Shown one piece after another: positions 61,854 to 64,000 of a stretch of DNA of 64,000 bases (position 1 is the first letter of the stretch; each line of letters begins with the position of its first letter). The notes under the pieces are model-generated. The model was given only the letters and a program-made list of their open reading frames with translations, was not told where the DNA came from and ran no database searches. Source of the stretch: Pontibacter amylolyticus (lineage in GTDB: Bacteria; Bacteroidota; Bacteroidia; Cytophagales; Hymenobacteraceae); the NCBI RefSeq assembly GCF_014638845.1, contig NZ_BMFP01000005.1, forward strand, positions 434,026 to 498,025, written 5' to 3'. Both the position numbers and the translations under genes were made by a program.

Positions 61854-64000
61854 ATGATCAAAGTAAACAAAGAGGACGCACTTAACTACCACATGCAGGG
61901 GCAGCCCGGCAAAATAGAAGTAGTGCCGACTAAAATGCTGAGCACCCAGCATGACCTGGCCCTGGCTTACTCTCCTGGAGTAGCCGAGCCCTGCAAAGAA
62001 ATTGCCGCTGACAAAGAGAATGTCTATAAATATACCGCCAAGGGAAACCTGGTGGGGGTTATCTCCAACGGAACCGCCGTACTCGGCCTTGGCAACATTG
62101 GTCCGGATGCATCAAAACCAGTGATGGAAGGCAAAGGCGTCCTTTTCAAGAAGTTCGCAGGTATAGACGTGTTCGATATTGAAATCGACTGCACCGACCC
62201 CGAAGAGTTCATCCGCATCGTGAAGTCGCTGGAGCCGACCTTTGGCGGCATAAACCTGGAAGACATCAAAGCACCGGAGAGCTTCAAGATAGAGAACGCC
62301 CTGAAGGAGCAGATGAACATTCCGCTCATGCACGACGACCAGCACGGCACGGCCATTATTTCATCGGCTGCCCTACTCAACGCACTGGAACTGGCGGGCA
62401 AAAGAATCGAGGATATTCAGATTGTGATAAACGGCGCGGGCGCCGCCGCCATCGCCTGCACCAAGCTATACGTGGCCCTGGGTGCCAAGCTGGACAACAT
62501 CGTGATGTTCGACAAGGACGGCATCATCCGTCCGGAGCGTGACGACCTGGACATTTACAGAGCGCAGTTCGTGACTCTGCGCAAGATCAACACACTGCGA
62601 GAGGCCATGGAAGGCGCTGACGTGTTCATCGGACTTTCAGCTGGCAACGTGCTGGCGCCAGAGCTGGTGAAGCTGATGGCTCCTAACCCGATCATTTTCG
62701 CACTGGCCAACCCGGACCCGGAGATTGACTATGATTTAGCCATGGATACCCGGGATGACCTGATCATGGCGACCGGCCGCTCTGACCATCCGAACCAGGT
62801 AAACAACGTGCTTGGTTTCCCTTACATTTTCAGAGGAGCCCTGGATGTGCGCGCCACTGAGATCAACGAAGCCATGAAACTGGCCGCCGTGCGTGCTCTG
62901 GCTGACCTGGCCAAAGAGCCTGTTCCGGAACTGGTGCACAAAGCCTACGGAGACAACACCATCTCATTCGGCCGTACCTACCTGATACCAAAGCCACTCG
63001 ACCCACGCCTAATCACCACAGTATCGCCGGCAGTGGCCAGGGCTGCCATGGACAGCGGCGTGGCCAAGCACCCCATTACCAACTGGGAGGCATACGAGAT
63101 TGAACTGCAGGAGCGCATCGGCATCGACCAGAAGCTGATGACCCGTATCACCAACCAGGCGAAGAAGGATCCGAAGACAGTGGTGTTTGCGGAAGCGGAC
63201 CACTACAAGATTCTGAAAGCGGCCCAGATCGTAAAAGAGCAGCTGATCGCAAACCCGATCCTGCTGGGTAACAGAGCCCGGATTGCCGCGATCATAGAGG
63301 AAACCAACCTCGACCTGCACGACTGTGTGATCATCGACCCGTACGAAGAGGACGAGAAGCGCGAGGAATTTGCGCAGCTGCTGTATAAAAAACGACAGCG
63401 CAAAGGCCTTACCCTGTTCGACAGCCGCCGTCAGATGCGTGACCGTAACTACTTCGGCGCCATGATGCTCGAAACAGGCGAAGCAGACGCACTCATCTCT
63501 GGCCTTACCCGCGACTATTCCAAAACCATTCTGCCGTCCCTCCAGATTATAGGGGTTGAGGATGGTATCAATAAAGTGGCAGGTATGTACATCATCCTTA
63601 ACAAAAAGGAGCCGTATTTCTTCGCCGATACCACCGTAAACGTGAACCCGACCGCCGACGAACTGGTGGACATCATCGGCCTGACTGCCCGTGCGGTTCG
63701 TTTCTTCGACACGGAGCCGCGTATGGCTGTGCTGTCGTACTCGAACTTTGGCTCCGTGCAGGGCGACATACCTAACAAGGGCGCCGAGGCAGTGCGCAAG
63801 GCGAAGCAGCGCTACCCGGACCTGCTCATAGACGGCGAGATGCAGGCGAACACAGCCATGAACAAGAACCTGCTGCGTGAGCACTATCCTTTTAGCGAAC
63901 TGGCTGAAAAAGGAGCAAACACGCTTGTTTTTCCGACCCTTACATCGGGCAACATCGCCTACAAACTGCTACAGGAAATAGGTGGTGCTGAGGCAATTGG
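61854..64000 (+). CDS. maeB: NADP-dependent malic enzyme with phosphotransacetylase domain (3' cut by window)
   Basis: Decarboxylates malate to pyruvate with NADPH formation. The first 715 codons are in the window and the frame is open to the edge. Residues 1-about 430 are the malic enzyme: '[15 protein letters not shown]' with the catalytic Tyr, '[20 protein letters not shown]' with the catalytic Lys, 'HDDQHGTAI' for metal, and '[10 protein letters not shown]' for the cofactor. The C-terminal part ('[18 protein letters not shown]', '[17 protein letters not shown]') is the phosphotransacetylase-like domain of MaeB, which usually regulates by acetyl-CoA and is rarely active. The family is about 760 residues, so some 45 are missing. 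Confidence 0.95.
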   Translation, partial: MIKVNKEDALNYHMQGQPGKIEVVPTKMLSTQHDLALAYSPGVAEPCKEIAADKENVYKYTAKGNLVGVISNGTAVLGLGNIGPDASKPVMEGKGVLFKKFAGIDVFDIEIDCTDPEEFIRIVKSLEPTFGGINLEDIKAPESFKIENALKEQMNIPLMHDDQHGTAIISSAALLNALELAGKRIEDIQIVINGAGAAAIACTKLYVALGAKLDNIVMFDKDGIIRPERDDLDIYRAQFVTLRKINTLREAMEGADVFIGLSAGNVLAPELVKLMAPNPIIFALANPDPEIDYDLAMDTRDDLIMATGRSDHPNQVNNVLGFPYIFRGALDVRATEINEAMKLAAVRALADLAKEPVPELVHKAYGDNTISFGRTYLIPKPLDPRLITTVSPAVARAAMDSGVAKHPITNWEAYEIELQERIGIDQKLMTRITNQAKKDPKTVVFAEADHYKILKAAQIVKEQLIANPILLGNRARIAAIIEETNLDLHDCVIIDPYEEDEKREEFAQLLYKKRQRKGLTLFDSRRQMRDRNYFGAMMLETGEADALISGLTRDYSKTILPSLQIIGVEDGINKVAGMYIILNKKEPYFFADTTVNVNPTADELVDIIGLTARAVRFFDTEPRMAVLSYSNFGSVQGDIPNKGAEAVRKAKQRYPDLLIDGEMQANTAMNKNLLREHYPFSELAEKGANTLVFPTLTSGNIAYKLLQEIGGAEAI

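Overview
The window reads as a chromosomal segment of a Bacteroidota bacterium, most likely order Cytophagales, family Hymenobacteraceae (Pontibacter-like). This placement is inferred. It rests on moderately high GC, promoters of the TAnnTTTG type instead of TATAAT, almost no Shine-Dalgarno sequences, and lineage-typical families (DUF3078, DUF4292, short NusA, proline/alanine-rich IF-2, OmpA/glycine-zipper lipoproteins, PorT-like barrels). It is ordinary gene-dense chromosome of about 56 genes. I see no rRNA, tRNA, CRISPR array, phage or intact insertion sequence.

Layout. 1-7 kb: a lipoprotein gene, then the complex I genes nuoK-L-M-N as a separate unit. 7-12.5 kb: aspS, a glycerophosphodiesterase, a GT22-type glycosyltransferase and a GtrA protein. 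12.5-18.5 kb: a possible small RNA, a 3'-damaged small gene, tadA, a superoxide dismutase and a DsbD-type reductase. 18.5-31.5 kb: accessory metabolism and envelope genes (CorC/HlyC protein, gamma-carbonic anhydrase, radical SAM protein, RidA, AbgT transporter, LD-carboxypeptidase, arylamine acetyltransferase, a low-GC gene pair, a beta-lactamase-like protein and an Nth-like glycosylase). 31.5-42 kb: an MBL hydrolase, tandem OmpA lipoproteins, accD, class I aldolase, an M28 peptidase next to cysS, and an EEP hydrolase. 42-47.3 kb: rimP-nusA-infB. 48-57.4 kb: secreted and outer-membrane proteins, enoyl-CoA hydratase, then a flippase-dut-nucleotidyltransferase-TPR-DUF4292-EnvC envelope run. 58-64 kb: two tatA genes, gatA, a LysM lytic transglycosylase and the malic enzyme, which is cut by the window edge.

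The most unusual feature is spread over the whole window. A short non-palindromic word, AGGTATAG/CTATACCT (core GGTATA/TATACC), occurs far too often. My hand scan found roughly 150 cores, against about 27-30 expected from base composition. It lies in genes in all frames, in spacers, and as inverted pairs forming terminator stems. This resembles DNA-uptake sequences or the cyanobacterial HIP1 element, but I know of no description for this lineage. A second layer is a set of hairpin-word (REP-like) repeat islands, one of which brackets a radical SAM gene with three nested inverted repeats.
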